Assembly: GCA_937129365.1 (NCBI GenBank) | Contig: CAKZNB010000049.1 | Location: 62,001-126,000, forward strand | From: an uncultured Flavobacteriales bacterium | GTDB taxonomy: Bacteria; Bacteroidota; Bacteroidia; Flavobacteriales_D; CAJJDF01 | Reading direction: 5' to 3' | Length of the DNA: 64,000 bases | Shown: positions 49,340 through 58,988 of the stretch, one piece after another | How positions within the stretch are numbered: the stretch's first letter is position 1 | Layout: each line of letters starts with the position of its first letter | Program-made: the position numbers and the translations under genes | The notes under the pieces: model-generated | Told to the model about the DNA's origin: nothing | Database searches by the model: none | Seen by the model: only the letters and a program-made list of their open reading frames with translations

Positions 49340-50872
49340 TTAAACTAACTCCTCTCTTTTTTTATTTAATAGCTTGAAATACAAAAGATGTTTTGAAGTT
49401 CTTCCTTCAATTTTAATCCATTTTTTGTAAGTAAAAAACCATTTGATCTGCCTAGAAATTAGTCCTTTTTTGAAATAAGCTTCAATAAAAGGATGAACTT
49501 GTAGTATAAGCCCTTTAGATTTGTCAGCAGTTTTTATTGCATTTTTTATCTGGTCAGTAATTAAAATTGCCGCTTGTACTTCACCAGTTCCATGGCATGT
49601 AGGACATTTCTCTGTGGTTTCAATTACTTGGGTTGGTCTTAATCTTTGTCTAGTTATTTCAACAACACCAAATTTACTTGGAGGAATAAGGTTGTGTTTT
49701 GCACGATCAACACTCATTTTTTCTTTCAAAAACTTATAGAGTTTTTGGTTATTCTCTTTGTCGTACATATCAATGAAATCAACAGCTATGATTCCACCCA
49801 TATCTCTTAATTTCAACACTCGAGCTACTTCTTCAGCGGCATCAAGATTTACTTGCAACGCATTAGCTTCAGAATCATTCTCTTTTCCTTTTCTGTTCCC
49901 ACTATTCACATCAATTACATGCATAGCTTCGGCATGATCAATAATTAAATATCCACCATTTTGCATATCAACTTTACGTCCAAAACTTGCTTTGATTTGT
50001 TTGTGTATTCCATAATGTTGAAATATATCTACTTTACCCTTATGTAGTTTTACAATTTTTGCTCTATCCGGAGCAATTTTACCAATATATTCCTTCAATT
50101 GAACAAACATAATCTCGTCATCTACAACAATACTATTGAAGTTTTCATTCAATAGATCCCTAACAATTGCTGATGCACGATTTAACTCGCCTAATATTTT
50201 TTTAGGGGGCTTTACATCCTTTATTTTTGCATAAATTGATGCCCACTTTTCTGATAATTCCTGTAAATCTTGATTTAATTCAGCTACTTTTCTTTTTTGA
50301 GCAACTGTTCTTATAATTACACCAAAATTCTTAGGTCTTATACTTTCAATTAATCTTTTTAGTCTAGCTTTTTCCTCTGCATCTTCAATTTTTTGAGAAA
50401 CAGATATTTTATTTGAAAATGGGATAAGCACCAAGTATCTACCTGGCAAAGTAATTTCAGTAGTAATTTTAGGGCCTTTAGATGAAATTGGCTCCTTTGT
50501 AACTTGAACTAATAGTTTCTGGTTAGCAGAAATAAAATCTTTAATTTTACCATATTTATCAATTTCCTTTTCGATAGGGAAATCAAAGTTTGGTGTTCCA
50601 TTTAAGGCAATTTTAGTTGCTTTTTCAAAAGATTTATAGCCTGCACCTAAATCTGAATAATGAAGAAAACCATCTTTTTCATATCCTACGTTTACAAACG
50701 CAGAGTTAAGCCCAGGATTTGTCCTTTTGACTTTTCCTAAAAATATATCACCAGCAGCAAATGTTTTGTCCTCTTCTTTAGATTCAGTATGAATCTCGAT
50801 AAGTTTCTTATCCTTGAGAAGGGCTATAACATCTTCGTCTGGTTTAGATGAAATGATTAAATCTAAACTCAC
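49340..50872 (-). CDS. rng: Ribonuclease G/E family
   Basis: S1 region (GDIFLGKVKRTNPGLNSAFVNVGYEKDGFLH), GGYLIIDHAEAMHVIDVNSG, CPTCHGTG. Confidence 0.95.
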   Translation of the reverse strand: MSLDLIISSKPDEDVIALLKDKKLIEIHTESKEEDKTFAAGDIFLGKVKRTNPGLNSAFVNVGYEKDGFLHYSDLGAGYKSFEKATKIALNGTPNFDFPIEKEIDKYGKIKDFISANQKLLVQVTKEPISSKGPKITTEITLPGRYLVLIPFSNKISVSQKIEDAEEKARLKRLIESIRPKNFGVIIRTVAQKRKVAELNQDLQELSEKWASIYAKIKDVKPPKKILGELNRASAIVRDLLNENFNSIVVDDEIMFVQLKEYIGKIAPDRAKIVKLHKGKVDIFQHYGIHKQIKASFGRKVDMQNGGYLIIDHAEAMHVIDVNSGNRKGKENDSEANALQVNLDAAEEVARVLKLRDMGGIIAVDFIDMYDKENNQKLYKFLKEKMSVDRAKHNLIPPSKFGVVEITRQRLRPTQVIETTEKCPTCHGTGEVQAAILITDQIKNAIKTADKSKGLILQVHPFIEAYFKKGLISRQIKWFFTYKKWIKIEGRTSKHLLYFKLLNKKREELV

Positions 50873-50949
50873 TTAAAGTTGATTAAGAATATGTGGATTA
50901 TGAAAATCTTACTATAAGATTTTCAGTTAAAAATGTCATTAAACACAAA

Positions 50950-50973
50950 AAACAAGACGCGTTTATCTTGTTT
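50950..50973 (-). terminator. Weak terminator/attenuator hairpin between the 51007 small gene and rng
   Basis: AAACAAGA-cgcgttta-TCTTGTTT followed by T run on the minus strand. Confidence 0.55.
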
Positions 50974-51006
50974 AATTTTGTGTTCAATAAGTTGATTTAA
51001 AGAAGA

Positions 51007-51099
51007 TTACTTCTTTTTCTTGTGACGATTTTTCCTCAATCTTTTCTTTCTCTTGTGAGTCGCCATCTTATGTCTTTTTCTCTTCTTACCGCTTGGCAT
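51007..51099 (-). CDS. 30-aa AURKAIP1/COX24-domain (mS38-like) basic protein; absent from the ORF track
   Basis: Reverse-strand translation MPSGKKRKRHKMATHKRKKRLRKNRHKKKK*. Confidence 0.88.
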   Translation of the reverse strand: MPSGKKRKRHKMATHKRKKRLRKNRHKKKK

Positions 51100-51105
51100 A
51101 ATCTT

Positions 51106-51573
51106 TTAATTTTGGTTAATTATATTAATTCGTTCTTGTATTTCAATTTCTAGTTCGGAGTTATTATTTAGGGCATTTGCCTGCATTAGTGTCTCCAAAG
51201 CTTTCTGTCTGTTTTCATTAAAAAAATAAGCGTCAGACAAGTATATTAATCCGCTTACTTTCTCTTCATCTTTGGTCAAACTCACAAATTTTTTAAACCG
51301 ACTTACGGCCTTTTTATATTGTTGAGATTGCATGGATAATTTACCCATTTCCCAAATTACATCAATATTGTTAGAATCTTTTTTAAGTAGTCCTCTCAAC
51401 ATCGTTATTCCTTGCATTGGTTGCTCTCCTTTTTCAATTATTTGTAGTGCTTTTTTTAGCTCTACATCATCTTGATTGATGGAGGGTGTCCTTGAAAGGA
51501 ACTGCAAAGATACTAAAATAATAAGAGCTCCTGCTAAAATTATTATAAATATTTTATTAAAGGAGCTCTCCAT
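51106..51573 (-). CDS. TPR-domain membrane-anchored protein
   Basis: N-terminal TM and TPR repeats (VIWEMGKLSMQSQQYKKAVSRFKKFV; LIYLSDAYFFNENRQKALETLMQA). Confidence 0.75.
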   Translation of the reverse strand: MESSFNKIFIIILAGALIILVSLQFLSRTPSINQDDVELKKALQIIEKGEQPMQGITMLRGLLKKDSNNIDVIWEMGKLSMQSQQYKKAVSRFKKFVSLTKDEEKVSGLIYLSDAYFFNENRQKALETLMQANALNNNSELEIEIQERINIINQN

Positions 51574-51596
51574 ACTTGTAATGATTAAGAAAATGG

Positions 51597-51887
51597 TTAT
51601 TTAACCTTTACTTTTTTCTTTACATCGTTAGAAAAATCTCTAGCTGGTTTAAAAGCAGGGATATTGTGTGCAGGTATAACTACAGAAGTATTTTTTGAAA
51701 TATTTCTTCCAGTTTTCTTAGCTCTTTTCTTAATAATAAAGCTACCAAAACCTCTTAAATATACATTTTCTCCTTTAGTCATGTTATCCTTTACTGTATC
51801 CATAAAAGATTCAACTGTTTTTAAAACTGTACTTTTTTCAATTCCTGTTTTTGCTGAAATTTGTTCAACTATTTCTGCCTTTGTCAT
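51597..51887 (-). CDS. HU/IHF-family DNA-binding protein
   Basis: MTKAEIVEQISAKTGIEKSTVLKTVESFMDTVKDNMTKGENVYLRGFGSFIIKKRAKKTGRNI. Confidence 0.95.
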   Translation of the reverse strand: MTKAEIVEQISAKTGIEKSTVLKTVESFMDTVKDNMTKGENVYLRGFGSFIIKKRAKKTGRNISKNTSVVIPAHNIPAFKPARDFSNDVKKKVKVK

Positions 51888-52028
51888 AGTGTTTGTTTTT
51901 TAGTTATTTAACATTGTGTGGCAATTTTTACCACCGCTCTCTCAAAAGTTGAGACGAATTTAATGCTTTTTAATTTAAAATGTAAGTAATTTAGTGTTTT
52001 ATTTTCTATTCATATAACTGATTATCTA

Positions 52029-53069
52029 TTGATTAAAGAAAACTTTCTAAATAAATTACATTCTTGGTACAGCTTGAATAAGCGTCAATTGCCTTTTAGG
52101 GAAACTAATGACCCTTATTTTATATGGCTTTCAGAAATTATTTTACAACAAACTCGTGTAAATCAAGGGTTACCATACTATTATAAATTCACTCAGTTTT
52201 TTCCAACAGTTTTTGATTTAGCTAAGGCTACAGAAGAAGATGTATTAAACGCTTGGCAGGGATTGGGGTATTATTCTCGGGCAAGAAATTTACACTTTAC
52301 TGCAAAGTATGTTGTAAATGAGTTAAATGGAAAATTTCCAGTGTCATATTCCGAATTAATAAAGTTAAAAGGAATTGGTGATTATACAGCTTCTGCTATT
52401 TCTTCTTTTTCTAGTAAGGAAGTAGTTCCTGTTCTTGATGGGAATGTATACCGTTTTATTGGTAGATTATATGGTATTGCTACTCCTATTAATACTCCTA
52501 AGGCTATTAAAGAGTTTAAGTTAATTTTGAATAAACTTATCGATGTAGATAATCCAGATATATTTAATCAGGCTATTATTGAGTTTGGTGCACTTTATTG
52601 TAAACCAATCTCTCCAGATTGCGATAACTGCATATTTGCAGATAATTGTTTTGCTTTTCAATCAAAAAAAGTAACAGAATTCCCTGTGAAAATAAAAAAG
52701 AAAAAATCGATAGATAGATTCCTATCATTTTATGCTATTATAGATAATGGGTCGATATATTTAGAAAAAAGAACTGGGAACGCAATTTGGAAAAATTTAT
52801 ATGAGTTCCCGAATCATGAGTCAAAAGATGATTTTGAAAATGAAATATTACCAGAGAATTTGATTAGCTCTGTTGAAATAGATAGTGTTTCAAAAGGATA
52901 TAAGCATTTGTTGTCTCATCAAAACATTTATGCTAAGTTATTTGTTTGTAGTACTAAAAATGGATTTGAAGAGGAAAAAAAATGGATAAAAATTAGAACT
53001 TCTGAAATTGAAAATTATCCAATTCATAGACTTATGGAGAAAATGATTGAAGGTTTTGATATAAGTTAA
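52029..53069 (+). CDS. mutY: A/G-specific adenine glycosylase (TTG start)
   Basis: RQLPFRETNDPYFIWLSEIILQQTRV, LKGIGDYTASAI, Fe-S cluster C-X6-CDNC-X5-C. Confidence 0.95.
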   Translation: MIKENFLNKLHSWYSLNKRQLPFRETNDPYFIWLSEIILQQTRVNQGLPYYYKFTQFFPTVFDLAKATEEDVLNAWQGLGYYSRARNLHFTAKYVVNELNGKFPVSYSELIKLKGIGDYTASAISSFSSKEVVPVLDGNVYRFIGRLYGIATPINTPKAIKEFKLILNKLIDVDNPDIFNQAIIEFGALYCKPISPDCDNCIFADNCFAFQSKKVTEFPVKIKKKKSIDRFLSFYAIIDNGSIYLEKRTGNAIWKNLYEFPNHESKDDFENEILPENLISSVEIDSVSKGYKHLLSHQNIYAKLFVCSTKNGFEEEKKWIKIRTSEIENYPIHRLMEKMIEGFDIS

Positions 53070-53158
53070 GCAATTAAAAGTGAAGAGGATTTTTTGTAGT
53101 GTAAATTTGATTTAGTAAATTGAATGAATAATTGTAATTTTGAAAAAATAAATAAATC

Positions 53159-53584
53159 ATGGCAGGAGTAAATAAGGTAATATTAGTTGGAAACTTAGGA
53201 AAAGACCCTGAAGTGAGGCACCTTGAGAGTGGAGCAGTAGTTGCAAATTTTCCTTTAGCTACTTCGGAGAGTTATAAGGATAGAAAAACTGGTGAGAGAA
53301 TTACTCAAACTGAATGGCATAATATTGTGATTTGGAGAGGATTGGCTGAAGTTGCTGAAAAATATCTAAAGAAGGGAAGTTCTGTTTATGTTGAAGGAAA
53401 ACTAAGAACTCGCTCTTGGGATGACAAAGAAGGAAATAAAAGATATACCACAGAAATTGTAGCAGACAATATGACTATGCTTGGAGGAAAGTCTGATTCT
53501 GCAGGAAATAATTCTAGTAACAGCACTTCTGAGCCAGATGTTTCCTCTTTTGATGATGATTCAAACGGAGATTTACCTTTTTAA
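53159..53584 (+). CDS. ssb: Single-stranded DNA-binding protein
   Basis: [33 protein letters not shown]...[10 protein letters not shown]. Confidence 0.97.
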   Translation: MAGVNKVILVGNLGKDPEVRHLESGAVVANFPLATSESYKDRKTGERITQTEWHNIVIWRGLAEVAEKYLKKGSSVYVEGKLRTRSWDDKEGNKRYTTEIVADNMTMLGGKSDSAGNNSSNSTSEPDVSSFDDDSNGDLPF

Positions 53585-53610
53585 ATAGTATTAACTAAAA
53601 CCTGAGCTCA

Positions 53611-54945
53611 TTGGAACCCTCGAGTATTGAGCCCTTATCGGGGCTACTTTTTACACTTAATTCTATATCAATTCCTGTAATCATCTCTTTTGTAGTGATG
53701 CTATTACTTCTTTTAAGTTCGGCACTAATTTCTGGCTCAGAGGTTGCTTTTTTCTCAATAGATGCCAAAGACAGAGAATTTTTAAGTAATGAAAAAGACC
53801 TCGTTTCAACAAGAGTTTTAGATTTATTGATGAGGCCTAAAAGACTATTGGCAACTATATTAATTGCTAATAATTTCATCAATATTGCGATTGTAATATT
53901 ATCTACTTTTATTATCAACAACTTATTTTCTTTTGACGAAACCGAACAATTACTTAATTTTTTAATTACGGTTATAATTGCCACATTACTTATACTTATG
54001 GTAGGTGAAGTTATTCCTAAAGTATATGCAACAAATAATGGTATTAAGTTAGCTAAGTTTATGGCTACTCCACTTTTATTTATCGGTAAAATATGTTCGC
54101 CCTTGAGCAGTTTACTAGTCAGTAGTACTTCTTTTATTGATAAAAGAATAAAAAAATCGGCTACAGAAATTTCAGTAAATGATTTGGATCATGCGCTTGA
54201 AATAACTGATATTGAAGGGGTAACCGATGAGGATAAAAAAATTCTTGAGGGTATTGTGAAATTTGGGGAAACGGATGTGAAACAGATAATGAAATCAAGA
54301 GTTGATGTTGTTGCTTTTGATGAAACCACTGAATTTAGTGAGTTACTTCCTCAGATTATTGAAAATGGATATTCTCGAATTCCTATTTTTCAAGAATCAT
54401 TTGATAATATATCGGGGGTACTTTACGTAAAAGACTTGCTTCCAAAACTTGGCGAAAGTAATGCAGATTGGAAAAGCCTATTGCGTGAACCATTTTTTGT
54501 TCCCGAAAGTAAAAAAATTGACGATTTACTTCGTCAGTTTCAGGAATCTAAAATTCACATGGCAATAGTAGTTGATGAGTATGGTGGTACATCTGGTATT
54601 GTAACGCTTGAAGATGTAATTGAGGAGATATTAGGAGAAATATCTGATGAGTTTGATGATGATGATATTGTGTATTCTAAGATTGATGAGAACAACTATG
54701 TGTTTGAAGGAAAGATTGCTCTTGTTGATATGTACAAGATTATGGATATTGAAGGAGAAGTTTTTGAGGAAGAAAAAGGAGAATCTGATACGCTTGCAGG
54801 ATTTTTGATTGAAAAATCAGGTAAAATAATGAAGAAAAATGAACGGATTAACTTTGATGACTATTTATTTGAGGTAGAAGCTGCCGATAAAAGAAGAATA
54901 AAACAAGTGAAAGTAACTCGTAAAAATGAATTAGAAGATGCTTAG
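53611..54945 (+). CDS. gldE: GldE, CorC/hemolysin-family CBS-domain membrane protein
   Basis: DUF21-like TM domain, CBS pair (FVVP-like ESKKIDDLLRQFQESKIHMAIVVDEYGGTSGIVTLEDVIEEILGEI), adjacent to gldD and ssb. Confidence 0.92.
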   Translation: MEPSSIEPLSGLLFTLNSISIPVIISFVVMLLLLLSSALISGSEVAFFSIDAKDREFLSNEKDLVSTRVLDLLMRPKRLLATILIANNFINIAIVILSTFIINNLFSFDETEQLLNFLITVIIATLLILMVGEVIPKVYATNNGIKLAKFMATPLLFIGKICSPLSSLLVSSTSFIDKRIKKSATEISVNDLDHALEITDIEGVTDEDKKILEGIVKFGETDVKQIMKSRVDVVAFDETTEFSELLPQIIENGYSRIPIFQESFDNISGVLYVKDLLPKLGESNADWKSLLREPFFVPESKKIDDLLRQFQESKIHMAIVVDEYGGTSGIVTLEDVIEEILGEISDEFDDDDIVYSKIDENNYVFEGKIALVDMYKIMDIEGEVFEEEKGESDTLAGFLIEKSGKIMKKNERINFDDYLFEVEAADKRRIKQVKVTRKNELEDA

Positions 54946-55507
54946 AATATTAACAATTGTAATTATTTGTGCTACTCTAATTGGGTGTAAAGAAGAAACA
55001 TACTATCCAAAACCTCATGGGCATTTCAGAATAAGTTTTCCTGATACTGTTGAGATGAAAGCCTACGAAGGAAGCTGCAACTACACTTATGAATATCCGT
55101 TTTTTGCTGTAGTTCAGGATAAGCCAAATTGTAACCAGGATATTTATTTTCCATATTACAATGCGGTACTGCACATTACAAGTATTAAATTTGATAATGT
55201 AGGTAATAATAATTTATTTTATCACACTGAATATTCTAGGAAATTAGCCTATGAGCATAGGGTAAAAGCAGATGCCATTAATGAATCTATTTTTACAAAT
55301 GACTCGTCAAGAGTGTATGGAGTTGCTTACGAAATCATTGGAAATGTGGCTAGTAACTATCAGTTTTTTTTAACGGATAGTACCGATAATATTTTTAGAG
55401 GTTCTCTTTATTTTAATGTTCGGCCTAATATTGATTCAATTCGTCCAGTCCTCAGTTTTCTTAAAGAAAATATTGAGGGAATGATTGAGACTTTTGATTG
55501 GAAATGA
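54938..55507 (+). CDS. gldD: Gliding-motility lipoprotein GldD
   Basis: Lipobox LIGCKEE; YYPKPHGHFRISFPD...; overlaps gldE by 8 nt. Confidence 0.93.
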   Translation: MLRILTIVIICATLIGCKEETYYPKPHGHFRISFPDTVEMKAYEGSCNYTYEYPFFAVVQDKPNCNQDIYFPYYNAVLHITSIKFDNVGNNNLFYHTEYSRKLAYEHRVKADAINESIFTNDSSRVYGVAYEIIGNVASNYQFFLTDSTDNIFRGSLYFNVRPNIDSIRPVLSFLKENIEGMIETFDWK

Positions 55508-55546
55508 TTTTAAGTGATTAGTATTTGGTGAAAAATGATTAGTTTT

Positions 55547-56353
55547 TTATTTACTCCAAGTAAAATTTGAATTCATAAAGCCTAAATCAGTAGCAATTTT
55601 GAAAGGTTTAATAGGATTTTTAAGTTCATAAACTGTAACGCTATCTAATTCTAAATAATCATCTACGACACTGTGATGTAAAGCTAAATTTAAACCATTA
55701 TAACTTCTTTGAACACTAGGGTATCTTACTCCTACTATGTTTTCACTCAAAGCTATATCAAAATAGATAGAAGCTAATTTATAATCCCAATGAGACTTTA
55801 TGTCTTTTTTAGAAAATTCTTTTGCAAAAAAGTTTAGTAATTTATAAGAGTTTTCATTTCGTTCTAAAAAAGAGCTTAAATCATTTTTCCAAACCTTTTG
55901 TTTTTCATCAAAATATTGATTTGTATTATAATCTTCACTGAAAGATATATCTAAAACTTCAATATCTTTTTTTGTTTTCCACATCCCAATTGTTATATAA
56001 TCTTTCTCACATTCTTTATTAGGGTCAAAGAATTCACTTACAGTTTCATATATAGTTGTTTCAGGTGCATAATCATCTCTGGAATAAGGAATACAACCAT
56101 AAAAAACAGATTGATGAGGTTTATTACATCTTCCGTACTCTATAATATTGCCGAAATCAGTTCTATAAGAGATTTCAAATTCACTATTAAATGATTCAAT
56201 GTTTTCCTTTGATCTACCCCTAAAAACTGGCATTCCAGCTTTTATTATATGTGTAACTAGAGGAATGTTATAATTAGCTTTAAGATAATTATATAATTTC
56301 CTATGTCCAATTTTAGATAGGTCTGCTGAAGCTAATTGATTTAACAAGTCCAT
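55547..56353 (-). CDS. RES-domain (putative ADP-ribosyltransferase/NADase-fold) protein, no adjacent antitoxin seen
   Basis: PVFRGRSK...GRCNKPHQSVFYGC...TIYETVSEFF...IVGVRYPSVQRSYNGLNLALHHSVVDDYLEL: ordered R/E/S-type motifs. Confidence 0.75.
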   Translation of the reverse strand: MDLLNQLASADLSKIGHRKLYNYLKANYNIPLVTHIIKAGMPVFRGRSKENIESFNSEFEISYRTDFGNIIEYGRCNKPHQSVFYGCIPYSRDDYAPETTIYETVSEFFDPNKECEKDYITIGMWKTKKDIEVLDISFSEDYNTNQYFDEKQKVWKNDLSSFLERNENSYKLLNFFAKEFSKKDIKSHWDYKLASIYFDIALSENIVGVRYPSVQRSYNGLNLALHHSVVDDYLELDSVTVYELKNPIKPFKIATDLGFMNSNFTWSK

Positions 56354-56380
56354 ATCAATCTATTCACTTTTTACTAATCA

Positions 56381-57787
56381 CTAACTCTTATACCTAATCC
56401 ATTTAAACATTTCTTTATAGGTAACTTTCTTTCCATACATAAGGATTCCTGTTTTGTATATTCTTGCTCCAAGCCATGTGGTTCCTATAAATGTGAGGAT
56501 AAGAATAGCAATAGAAAGTAATACTTCCCACATTTCTACGGACTCCATTGAGATTCTTATTAGCATCACAACTGGTGATGTAAATGGAATCATGGATAGC
56601 CAAAACATGGCTGGTCCTTCAGGGTTTGTCATTACAGAAAATTGTGCAACATACAATCCTAATGCCAAAGGAATCATTACTGGAATAAGAAATTGTTGAG
56701 TATCAGTTTCGCTATCCACTGCTGCTCCAATAGCCGCATACAAAGAAGAGTATAGTAGGTATCCTCCTAAAAAATAAACTAAGAAAGAGGAAATAAGTGC
56801 TAACCAGGGGAGGTTAAAAAGTGTACCAATTACACCTGAGTTTTTTTCAACCATATCAGACATATCGCCCGCAGACATTGCAGACAAAGCTTCTGGAGAA
56901 GAATCCATTCCTAAAAATGGGCTAATCACTGCAACTAAAATTCCTGTAAGAATTATCCATATTAAAAATTGAGTAAGTCCCACAAATCCAATTCCTACAA
57001 TTTTCCCCATCATTATTTGAAAAGGTTTTACAGAAGAAATTATTACTTCAATAATTCTGTTTGTTTTTTCTTCAATTACCCCTCGCATCACCTGCATACC
57101 AAAGGTCATGATAAACATAAATATCAATATAGAAAACCCAAATCCTGCAAATGCTGCAGTTTTAAACTCTGCTTTGTCTTCAATTTTTACTCCCATGTCA
57201 TCCACATTGGAAATTGCTATAGCATTAAGTCCTACATTGGTGTTAATAGAATCATATTGACTCTTAGAAATCCCTATGTCTTTTAGTAGTAAATTTTCTC
57301 GAGCTCTATTTATTAAAGAAGTTATTTTAGTTTCGGTAGGGGAGTTAGGAGCTTTTTTGTAATAAATTTCCGCACTATTATCCGAGCGATTAATAATTTT
57401 TTTAGGTAGATAAACCAAGTAATCATACTTGCTATCTTCTTTTTTTAATTCTTTAATAGCTGAAAGAAAATCAGTATCAGGACGATGAAGTTTAATGTTA
57501 TTTTTTATTTTTTCTTTCTTTTTGTCATCATCAATACTATATTTTTTGTCTTTGATTTTCTTTTTTAAATCTTCTATCTGAATAGCTTCCATTCCCTCAG
57601 CCATAACCATTGTATCATCCACAATTAGCACATCATAATCTTCTTCTTTCGGCATAGCTAGTAATACAATAGCTGCAAAAAATCCAGCAAAAAGTAGAGG
57701 CCCTAACAAAGTCATCAACAAAAATGATTTTTTCTTGACTCTGGTTAAATATTCTCGTTTTATGATTAATCCGGTCTTATTTTTCAT
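56381..57787 (-). CDS. ABC-2/NatB-like transporter permease
   Basis: N-terminal KNKTGLIIKREYLTRVKKKSFLLMTLLGPL and 6 TM helices; FGMQVMRGVIEEKTNRIIEVIISSVKPFQIMMGKI. Confidence 0.92.
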   Translation of the reverse strand: MKNKTGLIIKREYLTRVKKKSFLLMTLLGPLLFAGFFAAIVLLAMPKEEDYDVLIVDDTMVMAEGMEAIQIEDLKKKIKDKKYSIDDDKKKEKIKNNIKLHRPDTDFLSAIKELKKEDSKYDYLVYLPKKIINRSDNSAEIYYKKAPNSPTETKITSLINRARENLLLKDIGISKSQYDSINTNVGLNAIAISNVDDMGVKIEDKAEFKTAAFAGFGFSILIFMFIMTFGMQVMRGVIEEKTNRIIEVIISSVKPFQIMMGKIVGIGFVGLTQFLIWIILTGILVAVISPFLGMDSSPEALSAMSAGDMSDMVEKNSGVIGTLFNLPWLALISSFLVYFLGGYLLYSSLYAAIGAAVDSETDTQQFLIPVMIPLALGLYVAQFSVMTNPEGPAMFWLSMIPFTSPVVMLIRISMESVEMWEVLLSIAILILTFIGTTWLGARIYKTGILMYGKKVTYKEMFKWIRYKS

Positions 57788-57790
57788 AGC

Positions 57791-58729
57791 TTAGTTTTTG
57801 CTTGTCAATTCGTTATTAGTATTTACCACTTCAATAAAAATCTCGCTCATTGTTGGAATAATTTCATTTACTTGCTTCAATTCTACTTCTTCAGAAATTA
57901 GTGTAGAAAGTAAATTGTTTAAAGAATTATCACCTAAAATTTTCACTGTAGCTCGGTGGTTATCATTATCAAAAGATTCTTTCTCAATTAACTCATAATT
58001 AGTCCAGAGTGCATTGGCAAAACCAATCATATTTCCTTTAAAATCAATTTCGTATACGTTTTTGCTATATTCTTTTTTAATGTCAGAAACTTTTCCATCT
58101 AATACTTTTTTAGAAGAATTAATCAAAGCGATATTGTCACAGATTTCTTCAACAGAGCCCATGTTGTGAGTAGATAAGAAAATTGTTGCTCCTTCATCTT
58201 TCAGCTTCATGATTTCGCTTTTAATTAAATTAGCATTGATAGGGTCAAACCCACTAAATGGTTCGTCTAGAATTAAAATTTTTGGTTTATGAAGCACTGT
58301 GGTAATAAACTGTACTTTCTGAGCCATTCCTTTTGAAAGTTCTTCTACTTTTTTGTTCCACCAGTTTCCTATTTCAAATTTTTCAAACCATTGTAATAAC
58401 TCACGTTTTGCATCTGATTTACTCATACCTTTTAATTGAGCGAGGTACATGGCTTGTTCACCAATTTGCATTTTTTTATACAATCCTCTTTCTTCGGGCA
58501 AGTATCCAATATCTTCAATATGTTTCGGATTCAAACGCTCTCCATTAATTATTATCTCTCCAGAATCAGGAGCTGTTATCTGGTTTACAATTCGTATCAA
58601 AGAGGTTTTTCCTGCACCATTTGGGCCTAGTAATCCAAATATAGTTTGTGGCTCTACACTTAGGCTTACATCATTTAGTGCTACATGATTGTGATAAGAT
58701 TTGTGTATGTTTTTTGCTTCAAAAATCAT
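57791..58729 (-). CDS. NatA-like ABC transporter ATP-binding protein
   Basis: GPNGAGKTSLIRIVNQ, LSKGMAQKVQF, KILILDEPFSGFDP. Confidence 0.93.
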   Translation of the reverse strand: MIFEAKNIHKSYHNHVALNDVSLSVEPQTIFGLLGPNGAGKTSLIRIVNQITAPDSGEIIINGERLNPKHIEDIGYLPEERGLYKKMQIGEQAMYLAQLKGMSKSDAKRELLQWFEKFEIGNWWNKKVEELSKGMAQKVQFITTVLHKPKILILDEPFSGFDPINANLIKSEIMKLKDEGATIFLSTHNMGSVEEICDNIALINSSKKVLDGKVSDIKKEYSKNVYEIDFKGNMIGFANALWTNYELIEKESFDNDNHRATVKILGDNSLNNLLSTLISEEVELKQVNEIIPTMSEIFIEVVNTNNELTSKN

Positions 58730-58844
58730 AGTATAATTTTTAGTTAAGTAAAAATAGTAAAAGGTTTGTTTTTACCACTCAAAACTTGTTAAATGGTTTG
58801 GATAAATGTTGAGAGGTGTTTTTGAGTAATCATAATAAGCTGTT

Positions 58845-58916
58845 ATTCCTGCCTTCGCAGGAATCTTTGTGTTATTTTATGATTCTCGCGATTACATTCC
58901 TGCCTTCGCAGGAATG
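58845..58916. repeat. Pair of REP-like palindromes (ATTCCTGCCTTCGCAGGAAT x2)
   Basis: Identical 20-mers at 58845-58864 and 58896-58915; each an 8-bp stem with a CTTC loop. Confidence 0.9.
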
Positions 58917-58937
58917 ACACTATCACTTTAATAACAA

Positions 58938-58969
58938 AAAAGCACCATTCAATTAAGAATGGTGCTTTT
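58938..58969. terminator. Bidirectional terminator
   Basis: AAAAGCACCATTC-aattaa-GAATGGTGCTTTT. Confidence 0.9.
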
Positions 58970-58988
58970 AAATTAAGGTTAGAGCTTG

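Noticed and set aside
56969-57286. 105-aa plus-strand ORF antisense to the ABC permease
   Set aside because: Composition is an antisense artefact; permease frame is intact and conserved
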